NCBI GenBank assembly: GCA_046761005.1
Contig: JBHIFI010000011.1
Coordinates: 1-38,569, forward strand
Origin: JAGMCJ01 sp046761005
GTDB lineage: Archaea > Thermoplasmatota > Thermoplasmata > RBG-16-68-12 > JAGMCJ01
Length of the DNA: 38,569 nt
Direction of reading: 5' to 3'
Shown here: positions 25,223 through 32,388 of the stretch, in pieces
Layout: each line of letters starts with the position of its first letter
Position numbering within the stretch: position 1 is the first letter of the stretch
The notes under the pieces: generated by a model
The model's input: only the letters and a program-made list of their open reading frames with translations
Told to the model about the DNA's origin: nothing
Databases searched by the model: none
Translations under genes and position numbers: made by a program

Positions 25223-25315
25223 ATGTCTCAGCAGTACCTGGCGACGACCCTGATGGTGACCATCACTGTCTTCTTGGCCATCTGGCTTTACTCGTCTGGC
25301 GGGCCCATTTGTTGA
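25223..25315 (+). CDS. possible 30-residue single-span membrane protein
   Basis: A small frame starts at ATG after a run of seven G residues that could serve as a ribosome-binding site. It encodes one hydrophobic helix (LATTLMVTITVFLAIWLY) with a short polar tail. It may be a real small membrane protein or the end of a decayed gene; there is no homologue in the window. Confidence 0.25.
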   Translation: MSQQYLATTLMVTITVFLAIWLYSSGGPIC

Positions 25316-25372
25316 TGAGCTCACTGTGACGGCTGGCATGAATCAAAACCGGTGCCCATACTTCCCGCGAGC

Positions 25373-25534
25373 ATGGAGCAGCATCTCGTTTTCAAGTTCG
25401 AGCGGAACACGACGAGGACCTAGCGCTTCCAGGAGGACTCGGAGGACCCGATCATCAGAACCCTGCGTGTGCAGAAGAAGGCCTTCAAGTCCAGGCTTGA
25501 TGAGGTGGATGCTAAAGGCGAAAGGACCACTTCC
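25373..25534 (+). pseudogene. remnant reading frame interrupted by an amber codon
   Basis: From the ATG at 25373 the frame reads MEQHLVFKFERNTTRT, then a TAG at 25421, then RFQEDSEDPIIRTLRVQKKAF and a further 16 or so codons. The sequence on both sides has protein-like composition and resembles, from memory, a short archaeal family of unknown function. I interpret it as a decayed gene; it ends in the region upstream of abiEi. Confidence 0.35.
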
Positions 25535-25567
25535 AGAACATCTCGAGGATGTGTCCCTGTTCAAGTC

Positions 25568-25588
25568 AACTTACACTCTTGTTAAGTT
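25568..25588. promoter_or_regulatory. inverted repeat, candidate AbiEi operator
   Basis: AACTTA at 25568-25573 and TAAGTT at 25583-25588 form a 21-bp inverted repeat ending about 16 bases before the TATA box of the abiE genes. Known AbiEi antitoxins repress their own promoter by binding inverted repeats; assignment to this one is inference. Confidence 0.4.
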
Positions 25589-25602
25589 AGTCGTAACGAA
25601 AC

Positions 25603-25612
25603 ACATATATAG
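25603..25612 (+). promoter_or_regulatory. TATA box of the abiE pair
   Basis: ACATATATAG lies 23-32 bases before the ATG at 25635, so transcription should begin at or next to the start codon. This fixes the start of the first gene and predicts a leaderless message. Confidence 0.55.
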
Positions 25613-25634
25613 CAAAGCCCGCCTATACTCGACT

Positions 25635-26360
25635 ATGGATAGACTGTCAATCGTGAAGAGGATGGAATCGCATCAAATGGCTGTCTTTACTACACAGCAA
25701 TTCGCAGCCTTGGTGGGTTTGAATGTGAATTCTGCTTCTGTCCTCTTGAGCAGGCTCGTGAAGGCCGGGATAGTGACGAGAGTTATGAGGGGATATTACG
25801 CGCTGCCCTCCACAAACGCATTGGCCGTTGCCACTGGCATGTACGTTCCATCCTACGTATCCCTGTGGGCAGCGTACGAGTACTACGGGACAACCACCCA
25901 ATCCCCAAGAGTCATCGACGTGATCAATCCTGTTCATTCTGGAAGTCTTCGTTTGGGCCTCGAGGAGGGACGATATGTGCTACGGTTCATCAGAACCGAT
26001 GGCAGACTAGTCTATGGATTCAAGAAGGAGTACTTCGGCGAGAAGGTCGCATTCATTGCTGAGAAGGAGCGCGCAGTCGTGGATGGCTTGCTGTTTCCGG
26101 GATATGTCCCCTTGGACGAAGTGATTTCCGCGATTGAAAGCGGTGTGGATGCCCGTAGGGCGATGGAGTATGCGAGGAAGACTGGAAAACAAGCCGTCCT
26201 GAAGAGGATGGGTTATCTCCTGAGCGAGATGGAAACCAGTGAGTTCTCGATCGATTTCGGAGAGCTGTCAGATACGTACGTGCCGCTGGACCCGGCACTG
26301 CCGCGGAGGGGCAGGCATGATTCAAAATGGCGGGTAATTGTCAATACGGTGGTGGAATGA
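25635..26360 (+). CDS. AbiEi-type antitoxin/autoregulator
   Basis: This protein of about 241 residues has an N-terminal winged helix (VFTTQQFAALVGLNVNSASVLLSRLVKAGIVTRVMRGYYAL) and the AbiEi C-terminal region (YVPSYVSLWAAYEYYGTTTQSP, and the KEYFGEKVAFIAEKERAVVDGLLFP segment). AbiEi is the transcriptional repressor and antitoxin of type IV AbiE modules. The frame is open upstream to 25326, but the TATA box immediately before 25635 and the alignment of the winged helix make the ATG at 25635 the likely start. Its stop overlaps the ATG of the toxin gene (ATGA). Confidence 0.85.
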   Translation: MDRLSIVKRMESHQMAVFTTQQFAALVGLNVNSASVLLSRLVKAGIVTRVMRGYYALPSTNALAVATGMYVPSYVSLWAAYEYYGTTTQSPRVIDVINPVHSGSLRLGLEEGRYVLRFIRTDGRLVYGFKKEYFGEKVAFIAEKERAVVDGLLFPGYVPLDEVISAIESGVDARRAMEYARKTGKQAVLKRMGYLLSEMETSEFSIDFGELSDTYVPLDPALPRRGRHDSKWRVIVNTVVE

Positions 26361-27103
26361 ACAGGGAGGAATTGAGGAGATACATAGGCATAACGGGGTT
26401 CTCGCTAGGACAGGTGGAGAAGGACTACTTCCAGCATATCATACTTGGTGCCATTTCACGAAAGATGGCCGGTCTTCTTGTCTTCAAAGGTGGAACTGCA
26501 CTCCAGAAGACAGGTCTACTCACACGATTCAGTGAGGATTTGGATTTCACCATCACCGGCAGAGTTTCTCTTGACAAGCTCAAGGTAACGGCGAGTACCG
26601 CGATCGAGTCCTACAACTATGTTGTTGACCTGGACAACCTCATAGAGGACGAGAGAACCTTGGGCTTCAGGCTGAGAATCCAGGGGCCCCTGTTCAGAGA
26701 CCGAAGGGGTATTTGCACAATAAGAATAGAGGCAAGCAGAAGAGAAGAGGTTTCCCTACCGCCACGGAGTGCGGAAATCAACCCGCCCTATTACGACATC
26801 CTACCATATGTCCTGGAAGTCATGAATCTCGAAGAGATAGCAGCCGAGAAGATACGTGCCATCTATACACGGGACAGAGCAAGGGACCTGTATGATCTGT
26901 ACAGGTTGATCGAAAGCGGAACCCAAATACGGGAAGACCTTGCCCAAGAGAAGCTGAGGTTCTACGAGAAGAGATACAGAAAGAGGGAATTCCTCAGAAG
27001 ATGTGCATCCATATCAAGAAAGTGGCAAGGCGAGTTGAGAAGTCTGCTGGAATCCGTACCAGCGAAGGATGAAGCACTCGGGACAATAAAGAACGCACTC
27101 TGA
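26357..27103 (+). CDS. AbiEii-type nucleotidyltransferase toxin
   Basis: This protein of about 248 residues matches the AbiEii/AbiGii nucleotidyltransferase family. Motif I is FKGGTAL (residues 43-49) and motif II RFSEDLDFT (57-65), whose Asp61 and Asp63 bind metal; the conserved NLEEIAAEKIRAIYTRDRARDLYDLYRL lies at about 180-210. Characterised members such as MenT transfer nucleotides to tRNA 3' ends and arrest growth. The start is the ATG at 26357 overlapping the antitoxin stop; an in-frame ATG at 26327 would sit inside abiEi. All active-site motifs look intact, so the pair may be functional. Confidence 0.9.
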   Translation: MNREELRRYIGITGFSLGQVEKDYFQHIILGAISRKMAGLLVFKGGTALQKTGLLTRFSEDLDFTITGRVSLDKLKVTASTAIESYNYVVDLDNLIEDERTLGFRLRIQGPLFRDRRGICTIRIEASRREEVSLPPRSAEINPPYYDILPYVLEVMNLEEIAAEKIRAIYTRDRARDLYDLYRLIESGTQIREDLAQEKLRFYEKRYRKREFLRRCASISRKWQGELRSLLESVPAKDEALGTIKNAL

Positions 27104-27389
27104 GGCACACTGGGAGTACATCTATGCGAGTTCGGCGATGACGGATACTGGTCCAGAGGTGTGCTTCCCCATCCGGGACGAAAATGCCGCAACCTTCAGT
27201 GTGCGGTAGTTCACACCAAACCTCTCTTGGGACTCGGAATGGGTGAAGCCTGTTTCGGCCCGGTGCTTTCGTTGCATCTGTACGCCTACTCCATGAGGTT
27301 AGGTTTCGGGACGACTGCTTCATAGCATGTTCTCTCAGGATCCAGTCAACACCTGAAAGAGGGATCGAACTCTTGGCGGGAATATCGTG
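27104..27389. other. spacer downstream of abiEii
   Basis: No gene is seen in these 286 bases; all frames are short and unlike proteins. It separates the abiE pair from the convergent small membrane protein gene. Confidence 0.3.
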
Positions 27390-27698
27390 TCACGAAAGAA
27401 TTCTTAGCCACATGTCTAGTCCAGCTCCAATGACAGTCACGGCACCAAAGGCAACCAAAACCTCACCGCAGAAGTTCACGGTCTTGGACCAATCATGCTG
27501 TTGACGAGTGAGAAGCGCAACGAAGCACAGTAGAACACCGGCCGACAGAAGGGGAGCACCGATTTGGACCGCTAGATCAAGGAAAAGGCCCAGCACCACA
27601 CCAGGGGTTCCTGCGACGATGAGCGTCAATCTTCCATACGATCTCTGCACTGATTCCTCCGTGATTGAGACGAAACGCATCCCTCTACATGAATCCAT
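27390..27698 (-). CDS. small three-span membrane protein
   Basis: This 102-residue protein has hydrophobic segments at about residues 23-46, 50-67 and 76-98, with a short charged loop Arg-Gln-Gln-His-Asp-Trp-Ser-Lys between the second and third. I do not recognise the family. A 5'-truncated relative lies at 17866-18054, so the gene has been duplicated within the island. It lies between two toxin-antitoxin pairs; small membrane proteins in such places can be toxins or effectors, but nothing here proves that. Confidence 0.6.
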   Translation of the reverse strand: MDSCRGMRFVSITEESVQRSYGRLTLIVAGTPGVVLGLFLDLAVQIGAPLLSAGVLLCFVALLTRQQHDWSKTVNFCGEVLVAFGAVTVIGAGLDMWLRILS

Positions 27699-27793
27699 CT
27701 GCAGAATCTAGGAAGCTGAATGGTCATGTCCATCTCACCTCAATGATGTCTTTCCGGAAGTATGGGCCCTACCCTCTGCTATACTCCGATAGA

Positions 27794-27802
27794 CTTATGC
27801 TA
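27794..27802 (+). promoter_or_regulatory. TATA-like box of the second HEPN/MNT pair
   Basis: CTTATGCTA is centred 26 bases before the GTG at 27824, the spacing of a leaderless archaeal promoter. Confidence 0.4.
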
Positions 27803-27823
27803 TAGAAAGGTATAACAAGACAC

Positions 27824-28570
27824 GTGATTGACGAAAGGGCCGCTGAGTTGCTCTCGGAAATCGATGAGAGTGTGAAGAGGTTCAAAGCGCTTCAGCGGGT
27901 GATTCCGAATCCGAAGACGCTTAGCTCGAAGCTCAGGAAACTAATCGCGCTGGGTCTCCTGGAGAAGGAGGAGGGAGTATACCACCTCACCTCGAAAGGG
28001 AGAAAGGCCTTGCTCTATGTCCAGGAACTCCAGAGAATCCTAAGGCCCCAGCCGACCATATCCGTTGAGAGGATTCCTCATCGGTTCTTCAGACCCTACC
28101 TCAAAAGGTTCGCGGTGAAGCTCCTCGATAGGCACGAAGATGACCTCACAGGGGTCCTTCTCTTCGGCTCGGTTGCGAGGGGTGACTGGAATAAGGACAG
28201 TGACATCGACCTTCTCATCGTCCTGAGGGAGTTCGAGAGTTCTAGAATCGAAACGCTAAGAGAGCTCACAGCCCTGAGAGCCGAGTTACGGGAGAGCAGT
28301 GAGTACAAGGAGTGCGTCTCGAAGGGCTACTTCCCGATTGTGCAGGTATATCCACTCGAGAGAGAGGAAGCAAAGCGGTTTAGGAGGATGTACCTGGACG
28401 CCCTGACAGAGGGCATCATCATCTTTGAGCGGGATTCCTTCCTCAGGGATCTCATCAGTGCATTCAAAGAGAGGCTAAGGGAGCTGGGAGCTAAGAGGAT
28501 CGACATCCCTTCAGTCGGCCACTACTGGGTACTGGGCGATCTGAAGGCGGGGGAGGTGCTTGAGCTTTGA
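27824..28570 (+). CDS. winged-helix/minimal nucleotidyltransferase
   Basis: This 248-residue protein has an N-terminal winged-helix domain (residues 1-65, with a wing ending EGVYHLTSKGRKAL) and a Pol-beta nucleotidyltransferase domain with LLFGSVARGDWNKDSDIDLLIV at about 112-132; Asp127 and Asp129 are the metal ligands. The C-terminal part (PLEREEAKRFRRMYLDALTEGIIIFERD) is typical of MNTs paired with HEPN proteins. The start is GTG behind a leaderless-type TATA box. Its stop overlaps the TTG start of the HEPN gene. It is only distantly similar to the nucleotidyltransferase at 22040, so the two pairs did not arise by recent duplication. Confidence 0.85.
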   Translation: MIDERAAELLSEIDESVKRFKALQRVIPNPKTLSSKLRKLIALGLLEKEEGVYHLTSKGRKALLYVQELQRILRPQPTISVERIPHRFFRPYLKRFAVKLLDRHEDDLTGVLLFGSVARGDWNKDSDIDLLIVLREFESSRIETLRELTALRAELRESSEYKECVSKGYFPIVQVYPLEREEAKRFRRMYLDALTEGIIIFERDSFLRDLISAFKERLRELGAKRIDIPSVGHYWVLGDLKAGEVLEL

Positions 28571-28998
28571 ATACGCTGGAGATGGCCATTCTCGCGCTTA
28601 GGCGGTCCGATAGATGGCTGGAAGGCAGTAGGAGGGCTCTCCAGGATTCGAGGTGGGATGATGCTGTTTTTTCGGCACAGATGTGCTCAGAGCATTCGGC
28701 GAAGGCGGTTCTCATATTCCTCGGGATGGATTTCCCCAAGCAGCACGATGTCTCCGATGTCTTCGCTTCCTTGGAGGGAAGGGAGGACCTCCCGCTCGAC
28801 TTCAGGGGGAGGGTTGGAGACATATGCGAAAAGCTCGCTGAGCTTGCTGCTGAAAGAGCACTAGCTGGCTACGGCTTCGAGGAGGGAATCGGGGCCGAGC
28901 ACTTCAAGGAGACAGCTCCTGAGTCTGTCGAGGACGCCGAATTCGTGCTTGAAATCTGCAAGGACTTGGTTGCTCGACTGTCCAGAAAGGAGGTCTGA
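28567..28998 (+). CDS. HEPN-domain protein
   Basis: This 143-residue helical protein has a clear HEPN core: LRRSDRWLEGSRRALQDSRWDDAVFSAQMCSEHSAKAVLIFLGMDFPKQHDVSDVF, and a C-terminal helix DAEFVLEICKDLVARLSRK. The catalytic RX4-6H of ribonuclease HEPN toxins is not evident, so it may be the nucleotidylated or structural partner type. The TTG start overlaps the nucleotidyltransferase stop (TTGA), showing translational coupling. Confidence 0.82.
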   Translation: MNTLEMAILALRRSDRWLEGSRRALQDSRWDDAVFSAQMCSEHSAKAVLIFLGMDFPKQHDVSDVFASLEGREDLPLDFRGRVGDICEKLAELAAERALAGYGFEEGIGAEHFKETAPESVEDAEFVLEICKDLVARLSRKEV

Positions 28999-29456
28999 AC
29001 GGATTTCGAATAGAGCCTCGAGGGCTCAGCCCTGACCCCGGACATTCCCTGCGGATTCTTCTATCTCCTTGCCACTCTTCGGAAGAGGGTCTCGCATAGC
29101 CATGGAGGCGGCGGTGAGAATAGGAAGACCACCATTCAGTGAGAGCCCCGCCTTCCGGGAGGAATCCGAAGAAGATAGAAGGTGATGATGAGCATGGAGA
29201 CTAGGGGCGCGGTTGTTGCCACGTGCGTGGTAGGCCATACGTCCTGGGCGGGCTTCTCCTAGACCTCGCAGACCTTTCAGTGGACCGTCAACCGAGCAGG
29301 TGAGTCTATGAACACAGTCGCCTGAGTACTGTTAGGGAAGATGCGCTCTGACCAGCCCTGGAAGAGGTAGACATCAACGAATCAGAGACTGGAGCCTACT
29401 CCATAGAAAACGCACTCATCAGACAGGACACCGCTACCAATGGATGGAGAACCTCA
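28999..29456. other. 458-base spacer, possibly decayed coding sequence
   Basis: No intact gene. On the plus strand around 29185-29325 a frame with protein-like composition (GAVVATCVVGHTSWAGFS, then TFQWTVNRAGES) is broken by TAG and TGA codons, suggesting an old gene in decay. I cannot name its family. Confidence 0.3.
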
Positions 29457-31025
29457 TCATATCCGTCGGCCTTTACCGGCTTTCCTTATTTCCTCATCGA
29501 TTTCCTTCCAGACATCGATTTCTTCGCCTTTGCCCTTAGCGTGCCTGTGTACGGCGGATGTGAAGGCTGCAAGCACACCCATGGTAGCGAGTTGCTCTTC
29601 CGTCTGTTCCTTGATCATCTCCATGTTTCTCTTGGCATGCTCATAATCGGGCTCAAGCGAAAGGGCTTTCTCGTAGCAGTGGATGGCATCCTTCTTACTG
29701 CCAAGATATGCATAGCAGTTGCCTAGGCTTCCCCATGCTTGGTGGTTGTCGGGGTACATATCCGTAACCTCTTCGAAAAGCTCGGCCGCCTTTATCAGCG
29801 CGCCCTGCTTGAATGCTCGAATCCCTTCCATGTAGAGCCTCTCCGCCTTGTTCTCATCGTAGTCCTTATGACCCATGAGAGAAACGCGATAGGAGAAGTC
29901 TCTACTTGGATTCCCCATTTCCCTGCGCTCATCGAGAATGACCTCCATCGGATTTCTGCCATCGAGTTCACTCTGAGAAGTTCTCAGCCACTTGTCCCTG
30001 AATCTTCCCATTGCCTCCTCCGCCTCCTCTCTGGAGGAGTAATCATTCGGATCCACGTTCCTCCCAGTCTCATCCAGCAGGTCGGAGACCAGCAATCGTT
30101 CCCTGGTTCCGATTGGAAAGACCTCCTCGGGCGGTTTCCCTCCAAATTCCTTTCTCGGGTACTTGTTCCAGAGAAGACGAAGAAGTCCCAGCGTTTCCTC
30201 GAAATCCTCATTCGATGGAAAGTCGAATTCGCATACCTCAGGGAAGGCCTCCTCCATACTCCTGCTCTCGTTGATCCTTCGATTCAAACCTCTGAAATCC
30301 ACCTTTATGCCCAATGAATTCAGCTTTTTCTTCAGAGCGCTCTTGATCTCATCGATAGTTTCAGGCTTGCCTTCACGCTCCCACATGAAGTTCAGAACAT
30401 CGAACGCGCTCATGCCCTCCTTTCGCAGATTCGAGCGCAGGTATCTGAGTCTTCTTTTCATGAAGTAGCCCGCATCCTGAGGCAACGCCATTGGAGTGGG
30501 CGTTATGATGATGAAATAGGATTTGAATGGTGCCACTCTGCAGAACACTATATTCCCTGGCTTTGTTTGGTAGGTTCCCATTCTCTCTCTCACGAAATAG
30601 TCCCTATTCCACACAAGATCGCGCAACTTGATTCCCTGCCCTCTATATACCTCCAGCACCTCGAACATGCTGAAGACGTTGTCCCCGAGCCCCTTGAGGG
30701 CGGAGTGCTTCTCCGCTGATAGCTTCGCCTTGTTCAGAAAGCGCTTGAAGGGCGTCTTGCCGTCCGAGAGCTTGTGATCGAAAATGAAGGCATCCAGGAT
30801 AGCGGACATCCCGATGTCGGTAACGATATCATCTTCCAGGTACTCGTCCAAGACGCCTTCAAACTCGTCCTTCAATTCTGGTTGCTTTAGAATCCAATCC
30901 GCCGCATGGTCGAGCAGGTCACGAGGAAATGAATAAGAGCCCTTTCCCAGACAACACTTCTTGTATTTCTTCCCACTACCACACGGACAAGGATGATTTC
31001 TTCCAATCTTTGGCAAGGAGTGCAC
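29457..31025 (-). CDS. SEC-C zinc motif and TPR protein
   Basis: This 522-residue protein begins with a SEC-C zinc motif (CPCGSGKKYKKCC, residues 13-25), as in the tails of SecA and many accessory proteins. A helical region of about 200 residues follows without clear family. Residues from about 270 to 385 contain two similar units, one with LWNKYPRKEFGGKPPEEV and one with KWLRTSQSELDGRNPMEV, that share a Trp-x(8)-(F/L)-x-Gly-(K/R)-x-P-x-Glu-Val pattern, loosely like the toxin-binding domain of MbcA/ParS-type antitoxins. The C-terminus has TPR repeats (about 405-475: EGIRAFKQGALIKAAELFEEV, WGSLGNCYAYLGSKKDAIHCYEKAL). The start is GTG, next to the zinc motif. Its role is unknown; the position within a toxin-antitoxin island is suggestive. 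Confidence 0.82.
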   Translation of the reverse strand: MHSLPKIGRNHPCPCGSGKKYKKCCLGKGSYSFPRDLLDHAADWILKQPELKDEFEGVLDEYLEDDIVTDIGMSAILDAFIFDHKLSDGKTPFKRFLNKAKLSAEKHSALKGLGDNVFSMFEVLEVYRGQGIKLRDLVWNRDYFVRERMGTYQTKPGNIVFCRVAPFKSYFIIITPTPMALPQDAGYFMKRRLRYLRSNLRKEGMSAFDVLNFMWEREGKPETIDEIKSALKKKLNSLGIKVDFRGLNRRINESRSMEEAFPEVCEFDFPSNEDFEETLGLLRLLWNKYPRKEFGGKPPEEVFPIGTRERLLVSDLLDETGRNVDPNDYSSREEAEEAMGRFRDKWLRTSQSELDGRNPMEVILDERREMGNPSRDFSYRVSLMGHKDYDENKAERLYMEGIRAFKQGALIKAAELFEEVTDMYPDNHQAWGSLGNCYAYLGSKKDAIHCYEKALSLEPDYEHAKRNMEMIKEQTEEQLATMGVLAAFTSAVHRHAKGKGEEIDVWKEIDEEIRKAGKGRRI

Positions 31026-31276
31026 CCCCGGGTGAGATTCTCAGTCGAGACCTAAATGCGGGAACGCCCTTTTGTTGCTTTCGGTGCGCATGCCGGAACC
31101 TTTCCGATTCGCCTCTCATCCCCAGCTTTGCTTGCGTACGTTAAAAAAGGTTCTGACTGCGCTCACTGTACATCCGATCGTCCCACTATGGTACGAGGGA
31201 AAGAACTCTTCGAAAACGATTCTGGATGCTTCTTGGCTTATGGAAGGACCTCACAACTTCGAGGGGGGTATAGTTA
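31026..31276. other. spacer upstream of the SEC-C/TPR gene
   Basis: No gene is seen. On the minus strand an AT-rich stretch near 31139-31149 could be the promoter of the SEC-C/TPR gene with a leader of about 90 bases. Confidence 0.3.
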
Positions 31277-31441
31277 TTGGATGAAGGTTTCTGGGGACAT
31301 GCTGTGCGAGATCTCGGATGTCCGGTGCCTTCGGACGATCTCTTTTGGAGGACCGAGGCCAGAAGAATAGAACGGATCTCAAAAAGAATCTTCCCAATCG
31401 CGTTTTCGCCTCCCCTAGCCTCAAATAGCCGAAGCTTTTGA
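31277..31441 (+). pseudogene. short frame, possible C-terminal gene remnant
   Basis: From a TTG at 31277, 54 codons read DEGFWGHAVRDLGCPVPSDDL, then FWRTEARRIERISKRIFP and a tail. The composition is that of a real folded protein and not of a chance frame, but a stop (TAG at 31271) closes it just upstream and I do not recognise the family. It is probably the surviving end of a lost gene. Confidence 0.35.
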
Positions 31442-31552
31442 TGCTTCTGGCGAGATGAAATCGTTGACTGAAGCTGAGAACACCACAAAGAGGCCAAAGC
31501 CCAGTCCCGTGGCTAGTATTCCCCAATCCTGAAGGTGAGTCTTGATGGACAA
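31421..31552 (-). CDS. possible 43-residue single-span membrane protein
   Basis: A small minus-strand frame with a TTG start encodes one strong hydrophobic helix (WGILATGLGFGLFVVFSASV) with a polar tail. It overlaps the start of the MntA-like remnant on the other strand. It could be a fragment related in style to the small membrane proteins of the island. There is no further support. Confidence 0.25.
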   Translation of the reverse strand: MSIKTHLQDWGILATGLGFGLFVVFSASVNDFISPEASKASAI

Positions 31553-31829
31553 GGAAGAAGTACTTTAGAAGATTGTTCATGCACTCAAAGACCACGGAGC
31601 GAAAAAGATAGCCGTCCTTGGCTCTTTCGTGAGAGGAGAGGAGAGTCCAGAGAGCGACATAGATGTTCTGGTCGAGTTCTCAGAAAGAAAAAGCCTTCTT
31701 GACCTCGTGAGAATAGAACAGGAGCTATCCGAAGCCCTGGGCATAAAGGTTGATTTGCTCACTGAGAACTCCATAAGCCCCTATCTCATCGGAAGAATCA
31801 GGAAGGAGATGGTGGTAGTCTCTGAATGA
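31545..31829 (+). pseudogene. MntA-type minimal nucleotidyltransferase with in-frame amber codon
   Basis: From the ATG at 31545 the frame gives MDKEEVL, then TAG at 31566-31568, then KIVHALKDHGAKKIAVLGSFVRGEESPESDIDVLVEFSERKSLLDLV, a textbook MntA-like antitoxin with the GSxxRG-x(6)-SDIDVLV active site. No ATG, GTG or TTG in frame lies between the stop and the GTG within GSFVRG, so the protein cannot be made whole unless a rare start is used. The stop overlaps the ATG of the HepT-like remnant (ATGA), as in intact modules. Confidence 0.75.
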
Positions 31830-32187
31830 AAAGAGACAACGTTGTATACTTGAAGCACATCCTGGATGCAATAGGCAGAATCGAGGATTACACCAAGGGA
31901 GTGGATTATGAGAATTTCATGAACAACAATCTTGTCCAAGCTGGTGCGTTCAAGGGAGATTGAGATAGCGGGGGAGGCCACCAAGAGGCTGACCCGCGAG
32001 ATGAGAGAGGTCCGCAGACGTACCCTGGAGGAAAATGGCAGGATGAGGGACAAATCGATACACGACTACCTTGGTGTCGATCTGGATGCGGTCTGGGAGA
32101 CCGTCCGGAGGGATATTCCCAAGTTGAAGGAGAAAACTGAGGCTGTGATTGAGAAGGAGACGAGGCAATCTCTCGACTGCGAGCGAA
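31826..32187 (+). pseudogene. HepT-type HEPN toxin with a frameshift
   Basis: The first frame reads MKRDNVVYLKHILDAIGRIEDYTKG and stops at TGA 31961 after 45 codons. From about 31945 the +1 frame continues the family: REIEIAGEATKRLTREMREVRRR, then RMRDKSIHDYLGVDLDAVWETVRRDIPKL. The HepT catalytic Arg-x4-6-His-x-Tyr region is present (MRDKSIHDY), but the segment before it has diverged from the usual IPW-x-x-IAG. A single-base change around 31945-31958 would rejoin the frames. With the amber codon in mntA this is a dead type VII toxin-antitoxin locus. The exact end of homology is approximate. Confidence 0.72.
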
Positions 32188-32303
32188 AAAGACAGACGGC
32201 GATGCCATCCTTCAAGCTAAGCCGGCTGCAGGAGGCAAGCCAGGGGCAAGCGTCACCAGTGGTCCAATGGATCAGTGAGGCCAGGTCTCTACCTCCCCCT
32301 CTC

Positions 32304-32340
32304 GTTGCCCGGAAGGTCCGTCGCCTCTGCGCACGACATG
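32304..32340 (-). pseudogene. terminal fragment of the 21009 family
   Basis: On the minus strand this stretch reads Val-Val-Arg-Ala-Glu-Ala-Thr-Asp-Leu-Pro-Gly-Asn, matching the end of the beta domain of the gene at 21009 (shared GTCGTGCGC and GCGACGGACCTTCC at DNA level). It is the fourth copy and lies downstream of the dead MntA/HepT locus. Confidence 0.45.
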
Positions 32341-32388
32341 CATACCTCGAAAACATTTTTATCCTCTTGACGCTATACAGCTGCGAAA

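Noticed and set aside
31566..31568. Possible pyrrolysine or amber read-through at in-frame TAG codons (also 25421)
   Set aside because: TAG is the ordinary stop of several core genes here (rpoE1, spt4, S27ae, apgM, the SAM adenosyltransferase, the 758-residue coiled-coil protein), and the neighbouring hepT also carries a frameshift, so decay is the simpler reading.
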